Assembly: GCA_018436095.1 (NCBI GenBank)
Contig: JAHDMJ010000001.1
Coordinates: 124,001 to 188,000 of the forward strand
Reading direction: 5' to 3'
From: Clostridia bacterium
Lineage (GTDB): Bacteria > Bacillota > Peptococcia > DRI-13 > UBA5745
Length of the DNA stretch: 64,000 nucleotides
This document shows positions 27,213 to 35,502 of this stretch, one piece after another. The notes under the pieces are model-generated. The model was not told where the DNA came from. It made no database searches and saw only the letters and a list, made by a program, of their open reading frames with translations. Every line of letters starts with the position of its first letter. Position 1 is the first letter of the stretch. A program made the translations under genes and the position numbers.

Positions 27213-27394
27213 TATCGATATTTCTCTCATCAATAAATAGCACTATGGATTAAAATACAAATAAATGTCACAAAACCGCGACAGCTTCATAGACTGGTAC
27301 CATAAGAGGATTAATGCATGTCGTATTTTTTCTCTTATATAGTACTTCGGTCGAATATCATGTCGTTACATTTTTAGAAAGGGTAAAAAGTAAA

Positions 27395-27889
27395 ATGAGT
27401 GAAAACAATGTTAATCAAGTTGATGCTTCTGCCATTTTGAGTTCTGATGTCGTAAGCGGCAGCATTACCGGAATGTTGTACGGTTTAGGGAATAATAATA
27501 TTCCTGTCACCGTTTATTATCAAAAAATCGGGAATATCAGCTATATCAGGTTTAATGCGCCACTGAATGCTTATGAATATACACCAAACAATGAAGAACT
27601 AAGCATTCGCTGGACTCCGGGACCAGATACTTTGTGGTTCGATAGGCAAGTGTATCCTATTGATGGGTCTTTTTTATGGCTGTCAGCTCAGGGCTTTAGT
27701 AAAGGGTATACTCAATACTATCTTAAATTAGAGGCATACCAAATCACATTTTGCGGTGGGCAACACTTTACCGGGCCGTCAGGCGGCAGTTTTAAAGCTT
27801 ATTCTGTTACTAGCCTTCGTGGAACGGATTTAGTAACTGGTGCATGGAGTAGTGCAGATCTTCGCTTGCCTTGTGTGATAGGATATTAA
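27395..27889 (+). CDS. Hypothetical protein, 164 aa
   Basis: I do not recognise this protein. It has no signal peptide or membrane segment from the ATG at 27395. It is rich in aromatic residues, Gly, Ser and Thr, with a beta-rich look (SGSITGMLYGLGNNNIPVTV, YYLKLEAYQITFCGG). It might be a small beta-sandwich or lectin-like protein. GGG-rich bases about 11 bp upstream are a weak ribosome site. An earlier start at 27314 would add 27 hydrophobic residues without a site. It is a single gene between two strong terminators. Confidence 0.6.
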   Translation: MSENNVNQVDASAILSSDVVSGSITGMLYGLGNNNIPVTVYYQKIGNISYIRFNAPLNAYEYTPNNEELSIRWTPGPDTLWFDRQVYPIDGSFLWLSAQGFSKGYTQYYLKLEAYQITFCGGQHFTGPSGGSFKAYSVTSLRGTDLVTGAWSSADLRLPCVIGY

Positions 27890-27910
27890 TCTTGTAATGG
27901 TGAAATAGGC

Positions 27911-27956
27911 AAGGTGCCGGTTCTAGGATTTCTATCCTAGCCGGCACCTTTTTGCT
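27911..27956 (+). terminator. Rho-independent terminator
   Basis: AAGGTGCCGG (27911-27920) pairs perfectly with CCGGCACCTT (27941-27950), with an inner CTAGGAT/ATCCTAG stem, then TTTTTGCTTTTT. It ends the 164-aa gene and may serve the convergent TolC-like gene as well. Confidence 0.92.
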
Positions 27957-27973
27957 TTTTAGAGTGACTACAT

Positions 27974-29179
27974 CTATTTCTGCGCACCGGCTGCTGAACT
28001 AATCGCCACACCTTTAACAAGGAGGGAGGCCCTTCGCAGGCTTAGATAATAGCTTTGTTGAGCTTTGAGCAAATCATTCTTAGCCGTATCCAGTTCAAGC
28101 TCGGCACCTTGCAAACCTAATTTGGGAGCCAAGCCCAAGGAGGTTTGCAGCTTCATGGTTTCATAATCCGCCGCCTTTTCATCAATTTTCTTCTCTAATA
28201 AGGCCATTTCCTGGCGGCTTAGCGCTAAACCAGAGGCAGTGGAGCGGGCCAAAAGCTTAATCGACTGTTCGGCATTATTTTTGCCCAGAATCGCGGCGTC
28301 AATTCGGCTGCCCATCTGGCTTCTTGCAGAAGGTGCCAAGACATTTTCCAGGTTATCCAACATCTTATCAATGTTCCTGGCATTCACAGATAGTTCTAAA
28401 TTATTCTTGACCGCTAAGTCCGCCAGTTGATCGGGGTCATACTCTTCCCTCATGCCTTCGGTAGAGAATTCCCGGTCCAAACGAAACTCCAGATCAAGCT
28501 CCTGGCCAATTTGCCGCATCAAACTACGTCCGGTAAGTTCAAGATTATTCTTCAAACCCTCCAGTTTATCTTTTAGCTCCGCAAGTGCCACTTCCTTTTT
28601 TTGCACTTCTATAGGAGTGCTTAGTCCCAAATCAATTTTTAATTTCTCAACCTTCAACTGCTCCTGACTTAAAGCTATACTTTTTTCCAAAAGAACAATG
28701 GCATCCTGTAATTGCAGGTAGGTAAAATATAAGTCTTCTCCAGTATAGACCGCTACTTCCATCTGAGATTCCGCTTTAGCCTTGGCATCATCCAATCCTA
28801 AAATAGCTTCCTCCTGACCGCCCATAGCTCCAGCTAAAGCTTCCTGCACTACATTGGATGGTCCTGGCAGGCTTGCATTATACCTAGCATCGTAAACCGC
28901 CATATCCGCTGCTTCTTTGCTGGCTTCAGCAATGGCTAAATCAGATTTGGCGCTTAAAGTTTCAATGCCTCGGGAACGGGCCATATCCTGCACTTCTTTT
29001 AGCGTAAACAGCTTCTTTTGAACTTCTTCGGCTTCCTTCTGCTCTAGAACATCCTTATAAGCATAAGCCTCTTCGGAAGATGCCAGCAGGCTGGAGGATT
29101 GACCAAAAACCATGGCTAAACATAATGCCATAGAGCCTAATTTTAAATACCTCTTTTTATTTTTCTTTTGCATACTCAT
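27974..29179 (-). CDS. TolC-like (outer membrane efflux protein family) secreted coiled-coil protein
   Basis: A 401-residue exported protein. The signal peptide spans about residues 13-34. Two internally related halves of long heptad helices follow (LFTLKEVQDMARSRGIETLSAKSDLAIAEA... and LYFTYLQLQDAIVLLEKSIALSQEQLKVEKLKIDLGL), as in TolC/OEP proteins. The usual beta-barrel insertion strands are not obvious. In diderms TolC forms an outer-membrane exit duct; in monoderm Clostridia similar proteins occur with unclear roles. A TetR-type palindrome lies just upstream (29201-29218), so a small-molecule-responsive regulator is likely. Confidence 0.75.
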   Translation of the reverse strand: MSMQKKNKKRYLKLGSMALCLAMVFGQSSSLLASSEEAYAYKDVLEQKEAEEVQKKLFTLKEVQDMARSRGIETLSAKSDLAIAEASKEAADMAVYDARYNASLPGPSNVVQEALAGAMGGQEEAILGLDDAKAKAESQMEVAVYTGEDLYFTYLQLQDAIVLLEKSIALSQEQLKVEKLKIDLGLSTPIEVQKKEVALAELKDKLEGLKNNLELTGRSLMRQIGQELDLEFRLDREFSTEGMREEYDPDQLADLAVKNNLELSVNARNIDKMLDNLENVLAPSARSQMGSRIDAAILGKNNAEQSIKLLARSTASGLALSRQEMALLEKKIDEKAADYETMKLQTSLGLAPKLGLQGAELELDTAKNDLLKAQQSYYLSLRRASLLVKGVAISSAAGAQK

Positions 29180-29200
29180 TAAACCTGCCTCTGCTTAATT

Positions 29201-29218
29201 ACCGACCAGCCGGTCGGT
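29201..29218. promoter_or_regulatory. TetR-family-type operator palindrome
   Basis: ACCGACC and GGTCGGT (arms of 7 bp, 4-bp centre) form an inverted repeat 22 bp upstream of the TolC-like ATG. This size and composition are usual for TetR-family operators controlling efflux genes. No TetR gene is present in the window. Confidence 0.55.
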
Positions 29219-29323
29219 TTTGTTTATAGTTTAAATTACTTCAGGCTTTATGTCAATGTACAGAAGATAAGTTTCATCTATTTTTAAGGCCGGTTTAACA
29301 GAAAATTAAGATGTTCATATGTT

Positions 29324-29353
29324 AAAAAGGAGGAGCCTCGGCTCCTCCTTTTT
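29324..29353 (-). terminator. Terminator of the leftward large surface protein
   Basis: A 14-bp perfect stem (29324-29337 with 29340-29353) with a 2-base loop and flanking A/T runs. The same hairpin, with a slightly different loop, follows the inverted paralogue at 38224-38253. The flanking A and T runs could make it work in both directions. Confidence 0.92.
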
Positions 29354-29387
29354 GGTGGTTTAAACTATGTAACTGTCTCGCTGCGAA

Positions 29388-31646
29388 TTACAGAGTGCAG
29401 ACGATGGAGTTGGTAGCCTGATCGTAAGCAACGGTGTAGTTGAAGGCTTCGAGTACGGCCCGGAAGGGCAGGTATACGCGACCATTCTTGTTCTGAGCAG
29501 GAGCATCAATCTCGATCTCAGAGGTTACGCCGTTCTTCGTCACAGCAATTTTGGAAGCGCCAACGGTTACTTTAACAGTAATACCATCTTTGCTCAAGGA
29601 AGCAGTCTGAGAAGCCTGATCCCATTCAACGGTAGCACCAATGGCGGTACCCATGTCGCGTACGCCCAGGAAGGTGCGGCCACTGTCGATGAAAGAAGGA
29701 GACTCAGAAGCATATACCTTGTTGCCGGATACAAAGGAGGGGCTGCCGATGATGAAGATCAGCTGGCCAGCGCCTTCAGAAGCTTTACCGAAGGAAACAG
29801 TGCAAGCGCCGGTGTAGACTTTGCCAGATTTTGCTGTGCCGGCAGTGCCTGCATCTTCAATAATGATAACCTGGAGACTTACATCGCCTTCCACATTGGA
29901 GCTGACTTTAACTTCGGCTTTGCCTTTAGCAAAATCAGAGGCATCCACGGAGGAAGCGGAAACGATGGAATCCTGAGGTTTGGCAATGATGGTGGCGCTG
30001 GGAGTACCGAAAGCGTCGTTGCCGGTAGCAACCTGCTGGCCATCAACGTCCACTAATTCAATCTTAACGGTGACTTCGCCGCCTACAGCACCAACGCTCT
30101 GAGGAGTCAGTTTCAGGTAGGAAGCAGCTTTCTGAATGGTCAGAACCTGAGTAGCTACCAGGTTTTCGACGGTATCCACAGCCGTCATGGTCAAAACGCC
30201 GGTCTTATCTTCTTTCAGAGTGAAAGAGCCGTCTAATTCAGACATGCCATCAGAGGTCATGAAAGAAGCATCGCTGAGGCTCAGTTTTACTGCACTATTT
30301 ACATCTTTGTAATCTTTCTCTACAGAGTAGCCTTCAGCATCCAGGTACTCGATTTTGGGCATAGGAACCTTAGAATCGGCAGCGTAGCTGCTGGAGCCGT
30401 ATTTCAGCTTCATCTCGGTAACATCGCCCTGCTCTTTGGAGCTGAACTTGTAGGAAACAGAGGAACCGTTGGCCAGGTGAATCTTAACTTCATATTCACC
30501 GTCTTTGCCAAGCTTTGTGGTGTCGATATTGATTCTGCCATAGCCGTCGGCATTGGTGTCATCAATTACAAAACCGTTGTCTTTGGTGAAATTAGAACCG
30601 GAGGGCTTGGTTACAACAGTCTTGGTGACAAGAGCCTTATCAGCAAATTTAACACGATTGCCGTTGGCATCGTAAGCGCTGAATTTGAAAGTTTTGGTGC
30701 CGTTGTTGCGGGCAACTTTCTGGTTATTGTCGCTTTCAGCTTTAATGCTGACAATACCAGGGGTTTTGAAAATAACGTCAACATCGGAGCTTTCACCAGT
30801 TTTGTTACCGATTTTGGCACGAACTTCAATTTTGCCGTCTCTCTGAGAGTAAATTTTAACTTCTGCTTTACCAGAAGCGCTGGTAGTAGCTTTGGAAGCA
30901 GTTAAAGAGGCACCAGTGCCGCTGATGATATTGAACTGAACATCTTTGCCGGCAACAGGGACATTATTGTCTGTGGTTACATAAGCAACCAGAGTATAGG
31001 TGTCTACGTTGTTAGCAGGCTTTTGATTTACAGCCAACAGCATTTGAGCAGGAGGAATTCCATCAACGCTCAAAGTAACTTTGGTAGCAGCGGGAGCGTC
31101 GAACTCAACAGGGTAAAGATTGCCGCCAATGATTTTAGAAATGTCGTCACTGCTAGGTCCTTGATAGTCTCTGCTTAATGCATAATCTCTGGCAGCTGTA
31201 GGCGTTAAGCCAAAAGCAATATTGGTCCTGCCAGCTGCAGTGGAAACGACTTTCAGCTCTAAGGCCCGAGCGGTAGAGCTCGCATCGCCTAAACGGGTGG
31301 TTTTAGCAGCATCGATCTCGACAACTCTTTGTAACACGGTAACTTCAGTGCCCTCTGCCCCAGTTTGTGTGTAGAAAGGAATTTCATACCATTTGCTGTC
31401 CAACTTGTAATAATAGCTGGTAGCAGCGGGCCGGCTGGAAGCGACATAAATAGGGCCGTCACCAACGATAACAACGTCAAACTCTGCGCCGTCGCTATCA
31501 GTAGCAGGGGTTCCTACTGCGGGAACGGTACCTGTAGGAGCATCAATAGAAGAGTTGTAAGCATCGACAGCAAAAGCCGCAAAGGGCACGATGCTGATCA
31601 GAAAAGCAGCCAGTACAACTAAGGCTAAAACTTTCTTAGTTTTCAA
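29388..31646 (-). CDS. Large secreted surface protein with Ig-like repeats and stalk domain (paralogue A)
   Basis: A 752-residue exported protein. Signal peptide about residues 1-26 (MKTKKVLALVVLAAFLISIV). The N-terminal domain has IYVASSRPAATSYYY. Central Ig/invasin-like repeats include GKDVQFNIISGTGASLTASK and VSIKAESDNNQKVARNNG. The C-terminus is a stalk domain (FLGVRDMGTAIGATVEWD, VYLPFRAVLEAFNYTVAYD). The start is TTG behind AAGGAGGG, identical in the inverted paralogue at 35826. The long leader, start, ends and terminator are shared with that gene while the middle is diverged. It looks like an abundant surface or S-layer-like component; no SLH domain is present. Confidence 0.85.
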   Translation of the reverse strand: MKTKKVLALVVLAAFLISIVPFAAFAVDAYNSSIDAPTGTVPAVGTPATDSDGAEFDVVIVGDGPIYVASSRPAATSYYYKLDSKWYEIPFYTQTGAEGTEVTVLQRVVEIDAAKTTRLGDASSTARALELKVVSTAAGRTNIAFGLTPTAARDYALSRDYQGPSSDDISKIIGGNLYPVEFDAPAATKVTLSVDGIPPAQMLLAVNQKPANNVDTYTLVAYVTTDNNVPVAGKDVQFNIISGTGASLTASKATTSASGKAEVKIYSQRDGKIEVRAKIGNKTGESSDVDVIFKTPGIVSIKAESDNNQKVARNNGTKTFKFSAYDANGNRVKFADKALVTKTVVTKPSGSNFTKDNGFVIDDTNADGYGRINIDTTKLGKDGEYEVKIHLANGSSVSYKFSSKEQGDVTEMKLKYGSSSYAADSKVPMPKIEYLDAEGYSVEKDYKDVNSAVKLSLSDASFMTSDGMSELDGSFTLKEDKTGVLTMTAVDTVENLVATQVLTIQKAASYLKLTPQSVGAVGGEVTVKIELVDVDGQQVATGNDAFGTPSATIIAKPQDSIVSASSVDASDFAKGKAEVKVSSNVEGDVSLQVIIIEDAGTAGTAKSGKVYTGACTVSFGKASEGAGQLIFIIGSPSFVSGNKVYASESPSFIDSGRTFLGVRDMGTAIGATVEWDQASQTASLSKDGITVKVTVGASKIAVTKNGVTSEIEIDAPAQNKNGRVYLPFRAVLEAFNYTVAYDQATNSIVCTL

Positions 31647-31913
31647 GAAAAATCCCTCCTTAAATTTGGGGTGCGGGTCTATCCCGCAAGGATATCCATT
31701 TCATGGCGAAGGCCGCCTTTCACGCTAACCGGGCTTCTGCCCGGGGTCAATGGTGAGGAAGAACCGTCGCAATCTTTGGAATCCCATATTATTCTGACTG
31801 AGACCCTCAGCCGGGGGTAGTTCCTGCCGGCAAGATAACCGGTCCGGCAAAACGGCCCGGAACCCAATTAGCCGCTCTGCTTTCTTACTAACGAGTGGCA
31901 ATATCACTCCTTT
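31647..31913 (-). ncRNA. Conserved long 5' leader of surface protein A
   Basis: From AAAGGAGTGATATTG (about 31913) down to the TTG start, the minus strand is nearly identical to 35503-35825 in front of paralogue B, apart from an insertion of about 55 bp in B. It contains the GCCGG/CCGGC, CTGAG-GGT-CTCAG, GGCG/CGCC and GCGGG-ATAGA-CCCGC hairpins. The short open frame in it differs between copies by amino-acid-changing bases and by frame, so a structured untranslated leader is more likely than a peptide. Confidence 0.6.
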
Positions 31914-32070
31914 TAATAAGTGAATTGTCTCTGCGCAAATAAAAAAGCCTCTTGTGGCAGTAGGCAAAGGGTGTCTAAAATAGAACTATTTCAACTTATA
32001 TTTGTGCTTTTTGCGTCTATCACCTATAATAAAATGCGGCGCAGTGCAGATGTGCCGTAATAAAGCATAA
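31914..32070. other. Intergenic spacer between surface protein A leader and symporter
   Basis: Divergent spacer. Outside the conserved leader no similarity to the region before paralogue B is seen. It holds the symporter promoter at 32002-32030. A short GCCT/AGGC hairpin followed by six T on the minus strand (about 31944-31966) is too weak to call a terminator. Confidence 0.5.
32002..32030 (+). promoter_or_regulatory. Promoter of the PutP-like symporter gene
   Basis: TTGTGC (32002-32007), 17-bp spacer, perfect TATAAT (32025-32030), about 55 bp upstream of the start codon. Confidence 0.6.
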
Positions 32071-32085
32071 ATGAGGAGGATGTTG

Positions 32086-33651
32086 ATGGACGCAGGTTCA
32101 ATTCAGGTTTTGCTTGCAATGGCCGCATATATGGCTATCGTTGTTGGGATTGGTATTTTCTTCGCCAGACGGGCAAACCAAAGTTCGGAAAACTATTTTC
32201 TTGGGGGGCGCAGTTTGGGGCCCTGGGTGACAGCGATGAGTGCAGAGGCCTCGGATATGTCGGGCTGGCTGTTGATGGGGTTGCCGGGCGTAGCTTATTG
32301 GCTTGGTCTGGCGGATGCGGCGTGGACGGCCATTGGATTGGCCTTGGGGACGTACATCAACTGGTTGATTGTTTCCAAAAGGCTCCGCCGCTACAGTGAG
32401 AAGGCCGGAAATGCAATCACTCTTCCCGAGTTTTTTTCCAACCGATTCCGGGAAGAAAAAAAGGTGCTGATGACGATTTCAGCTGTCTTTATCTTGATAT
32501 TTTTCACTGTATATGCTTCCAGTTGTCTCGTGACCTGCGGCAAGCTGTTTTCCACACTATTTGGCGCTCCATACGTTATCATGATGATTCTCGGTGCAGT
32601 GTTTGTGCTGGTATACACCATTATCGGTGGTTTTTTGGCCGAAAGCGCCTCGGATTTCATGCAATCCATCGTTATGATAATAGCGCTGGTAATGGTTGTT
32701 TTGGCCGGAACCGCCGCCGCCGGCGGCATAAGCGCCGTTGTAGCCAATGCAAAGAGCATTCCCGGCTTTTTTGAGTTCTTCAATATTGCCAGCCCCTCTC
32801 TGGATGGAAACGGTGTTCAGATGGTGGCAAACAATGCCCCTGTGTTTGGCGGGGCCGGGAGTTATGGCTTTATTTCTATCATTTCCACTCTGGCCTGGGG
32901 CTTGGGTTACTTCGGTATGCCTCAGGTGCTGCTGCGTTTTATGGCCATCCGTAAGGAGAGCGAGCTGACAAGTTCCAGACGTATTGCTATTGTTTGGGTT
33001 GTTATCTCCTTGAGTGTGGCCGTGTTTATCGGAATCGTCGGCAGGGCGTTGTACCCTGTGGCGTTGAGCACTGCGGCAGAGGCTGAAAATGTGTTTATCC
33101 TGCTTTCAACCCGTCTTTTACCGCCCCTTCTGGCCGGTCTTATCATGTCCGGTATTCTGGCTGCGACGATCAGCTCCTCGGATTCCTATTTACTGATTGC
33201 AGCCTCTTCTTTAGCCAAAAATATCTATCAAGGTTTATTAAAAAAGGATGCCAGCGATAAAGAGGTAATGCGGGTTTCCCGTATCACGCTGCTGGTAATT
33301 ACCCTTGTCGCTATTTTGATTGCCCTGGATGAAAAGAGCGTTATTTTTACAATCGTGTCTTTTGCCTGGGCTGGCTTTGGTGCGACCTTCGGCCCTCTGA
33401 TGTTGTTTTCGCTGTTTTGGAAGCGCATTAACCGCGCCGGGGCGATGGCAGGCATGCTGGGCGGCGGTTGCATGGTGTTTTTCTGGAAGCTGGTTATCCG
33501 CCCGCTGGGCGGTGGCTGGAACATTTACGAGCTGCTTCCCGCCTTTCTCTTTTCCTGCGCATTGATCGTGATCGTTTCCTTTGTAACGGAGCCGCCGTCA
33601 AAGGAGCTGCAGGCGGAATTCGACGAGGTTAAAAGGGGCGGTGTGTGCTAA
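32086..33651 (+). CDS. putP: Sodium/proline symporter (SSS family, PutP-like)
   Basis: A 521-residue sodium:solute symporter with about 13 hydrophobic segments. PutP-type features: FLGGRSLGPWVTAMSAEASDMSGWLLMGLPG, with the SA-x-SDMSGW sodium-site region, and GILAATISSSDSYLLIAASSLAKNI. It probably imports proline with sodium. AGGAGG at 32074-32079 supports ATG 32086 over the in-frame ATGs at 32071 and 32080. It lies between the two inverted surface-protein genes and just upstream of the IS110 element; no functional link is evident. Confidence 0.92.
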   Translation: MDAGSIQVLLAMAAYMAIVVGIGIFFARRANQSSENYFLGGRSLGPWVTAMSAEASDMSGWLLMGLPGVAYWLGLADAAWTAIGLALGTYINWLIVSKRLRRYSEKAGNAITLPEFFSNRFREEKKVLMTISAVFILIFFTVYASSCLVTCGKLFSTLFGAPYVIMMILGAVFVLVYTIIGGFLAESASDFMQSIVMIIALVMVVLAGTAAAGGISAVVANAKSIPGFFEFFNIASPSLDGNGVQMVANNAPVFGGAGSYGFISIISTLAWGLGYFGMPQVLLRFMAIRKESELTSSRRIAIVWVVISLSVAVFIGIVGRALYPVALSTAAEAENVFILLSTRLLPPLLAGLIMSGILAATISSSDSYLLIAASSLAKNIYQGLLKKDASDKEVMRVSRITLLVITLVAILIALDEKSVIFTIVSFAWAGFGATFGPLMLFSLFWKRINRAGAMAGMLGGGCMVFFWKLVIRPLGGGWNIYELLPAFLFSCALIVIVSFVTEPPSKELQAEFDEVKRGGVC

Positions 33652-33701
33652 CCCCGGCCATTTTATCAAAACGTCATCCAAACGGCTTCCTTTAAGCTTG
33701 C

Positions 33702-33925
33702 GGCTAGGCTACAATAAGGGAGGCAACTGGCTGACGTATCACTCCTTGGGCTACTATGTCCGACTTGAAAGACTTTCAACAACATTTGGTGCAAAAGCTC
33801 GAGAGCCAGTTGGCCTTATTCCATCTCGGGCTGCGCTGCAATAAAGAGAGTAATAAACTGACGCATCAATCCTTGGGCCCCTGTGTCCGTTTGAAAGGCT
33901 GTCAGTCTCTCTTTATTGCAGTCGT
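33702..33925 (+). ncRNA. Candidate IS110 bridge RNA with two tandem stem-loop modules
   Basis: Two related modules follow each other. Module 1: AATAAGG (33713-33719) and CAACTGGCT (33724-33732) pair with AGCCAGTTG (33804-33812) and CCTTATT (33814-33820). Module 2: CTGCAATAAAGAGAG (33836-33850) and ACTGAC (33857-33862) pair with GTCAGT (33901-33906) and CTCTCTTTATTGCAG (33907-33921). The loops share TCCTTGGGC and TTGAAAG with scattered differences, whereas the stems keep pairing with different bases. IS110-group elements encode a bridge RNA with a target loop and a donor loop in this position. Assigning the loops is inference. Confidence 0.6.
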
Positions 33926-34039
33926 CTCTGGGAGCGATAGCGCGGCGGAATGCCAATCCCAGCAGGCCGCCCGATATTTTGAATCGTCAATGAGAAAAAG
34001 TGATTCCCGGTTGCGATTTATGGTATTGGGGGAATAGAA

Positions 34040-35248
34040 ATGAACGCAGTGGGGATTGATGTTTCCAAAGGAAAAAGTATGATAGCTGTTATGGATCCTT
34101 TCCGGGGGGAAATCATCTCGCCTTTTGAGGTGCAGCACAACGATGGCGAACTAAAAAAGCTGGCTAAAAAACTTCTGGATCTAGGCGGTGAGACCCGGGC
34201 AGTCATGGAATACACCGGCAATTATCATGCGGTTATTGCCCGGGTGCTTCATGACGCCGGCATTTATATTTCAGTAGTCAACGCGACGCTGGTACACAAC
34301 TATGGCAACAATAGCCTGCGCCGGGCTAAAACAGACAAGAAGGATGCTCTAAAGCTAGCAAATTACGCCCTTGACCATTGGCCTAATTTGCCTAAATATA
34401 TCCCCGAAGAAGATATCCGTTTGATGCTAAAAAGCTGCTACCGCCAGTATGAGCAGTATTCCAAAATGCGGGCTATGCTGAAGAATAACCTGATTTCTCT
34501 CCTTGACCAGACTTTTCCGGAGGTGAATCGCCTCTTTCATAGCTCGCGCCGGGCCGACGGCAGTGAGAAATGGATTGACTTTGCAGCCGAATTCTGGCAT
34601 TGTGAATGCGTTTGCAACCTCTCCCAGGAGGCTTTTTCCGAACGCTACCGGCGGTGGTGCAAGGATAATGGCTATAATTTCAGCGCAGGCAAGGCTCTGG
34701 ATATTTATACTGCTGCCTGCAATCATATTGGGTTGATGCCCCAAAGAGAAACGGCAAATATTCTGGTTCAACAAGCCATTTCCCAATTGCGGACAAGCTC
34801 TATTGCCCTGGCAACTCTTCAGCAAGAGATGCAAAGCCTTGCGGTTTCTTTGCCGGAATACGATATCGTAATGAAAATGTTCGGCGTGGGGCCGGCTCTG
34901 GGGCCCCAGCTTATGGCTGAAATTGGCGATGTCCGGCGGTTTCATTCTAAAAAAGCTCTGGTGGCTTTTGCTGGTATTGATGCGCCTCCTTATCAATCCG
35001 GTACCATAAATGCCCACAGCCGCAGAATTACAAAGCGAGGCTCTCCATCCCTTCGCCGGACGCTCTTTTTAGTGATGAGTGTTCTTCTGCAAAGAGCACC
35101 TCTTGATGAGCCTGTTTACCAATTTATGAGCAGGAAACGCTCCGAAGGCAAGCCCTATCGCGTGTATATGATGGCCTCTGCCAACAAGTTTCTGCGCATC
35201 TATTATTCCACGGTAAAAGCCTCCCTGGATGGAGGGACTGACATGTGA
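34040..35248 (+). CDS. IS110-family transposase (DEDD recombinase)
   Basis: A 402-residue recombinase, full length for the family. The N-terminal RuvC-like DEDD domain shows GIDVSK (Asp7), VMEYTGNYH (Glu57) and KTDKKDALKLA (Asp99, Asp102). A coiled region follows. The C-terminal Tnp20 domain has MFGVGPALGPQLMAEIG, FAGIDAPPYQSGT with the candidate catalytic Ser near 320, and ITKRGSPSLRRTLF. IS110 enzymes insert through a Ser/DEDD mechanism guided by a bridge RNA. No stop or frameshift interrupts it, so it may be active. Confidence 0.95.
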   Translation: MNAVGIDVSKGKSMIAVMDPFRGEIISPFEVQHNDGELKKLAKKLLDLGGETRAVMEYTGNYHAVIARVLHDAGIYISVVNATLVHNYGNNSLRRAKTDKKDALKLANYALDHWPNLPKYIPEEDIRLMLKSCYRQYEQYSKMRAMLKNNLISLLDQTFPEVNRLFHSSRRADGSEKWIDFAAEFWHCECVCNLSQEAFSERYRRWCKDNGYNFSAGKALDIYTAACNHIGLMPQRETANILVQQAISQLRTSSIALATLQQEMQSLAVSLPEYDIVMKMFGVGPALGPQLMAEIGDVRRFHSKKALVAFAGIDAPPYQSGTINAHSRRITKRGSPSLRRTLFLVMSVLLQRAPLDEPVYQFMSRKRSEGKPYRVYMMASANKFLRIYYSTVKASLDGGTDM

Positions 35249-35502
35249 TTGCCGGTTTCATGAGAATAGAAATGGCTGAAATCCCTTATAAAATATAGAG
35301 ATTTTCTATAACTTCAATGAGAATTTGCAAGAATTTGTTTTCCAGCAACAAAAGGTTTACACTTTGTTCACCGTTTCGGGGCCTGGCCTTATTGACCAGA
35401 AATCAACTTATGCTATAATAACCATAAGGTCGGCCAAAAGCCCCTGATTTTTCCAACTATGTTTTCAGCTTTTTTAAGTTTAAACACATTGAATACTTTC
35501 TG
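35249..35502. other. IS110 right flank and promoter region of surface protein B
   Basis: No gene seen. The first part probably includes the right end of the IS110 element. From about 35392 a good promoter begins. The TTTAAGTTTAAACAC region near 35472-35486 is AT-rich without clear function. Confidence 0.5.
35392..35419 (+). promoter_or_regulatory. Promoter of surface protein B
   Basis: TTGACC (35392-35397), 16-bp spacer, perfect TATAAT (35414-35419). It predicts a transcript start near 35426 and a leader of about 400 nt before the TTG start at 35826. Confidence 0.7.

Larger units (their letters stand above)
33652..35330 (+). mobile_element. IS110-family insertion sequence (ends approximate)
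   Basis: One transposase gene (34040-35248) preceded by nearly 390 bp and followed by under 100 bp without coding. This asymmetry, with a long structured non-coding end upstream, matches the IS110 group, which lacks ordinary terminal inverted repeats. The outer borders cannot be placed without a second copy or an empty site; the coordinates given are the outer limits I consider possible. Confidence 0.7.

Noticed and set aside
30477-30905. Plus-strand open frame inside surface protein A
   Set aside because: Antisense shadow of the repeat-rich coding region.
31944-31966. Terminator on the minus strand upstream of the surface-protein A leader
   Set aside because: Only a four-base GCCT/AGGC stem precedes the T-run; too weak to call.
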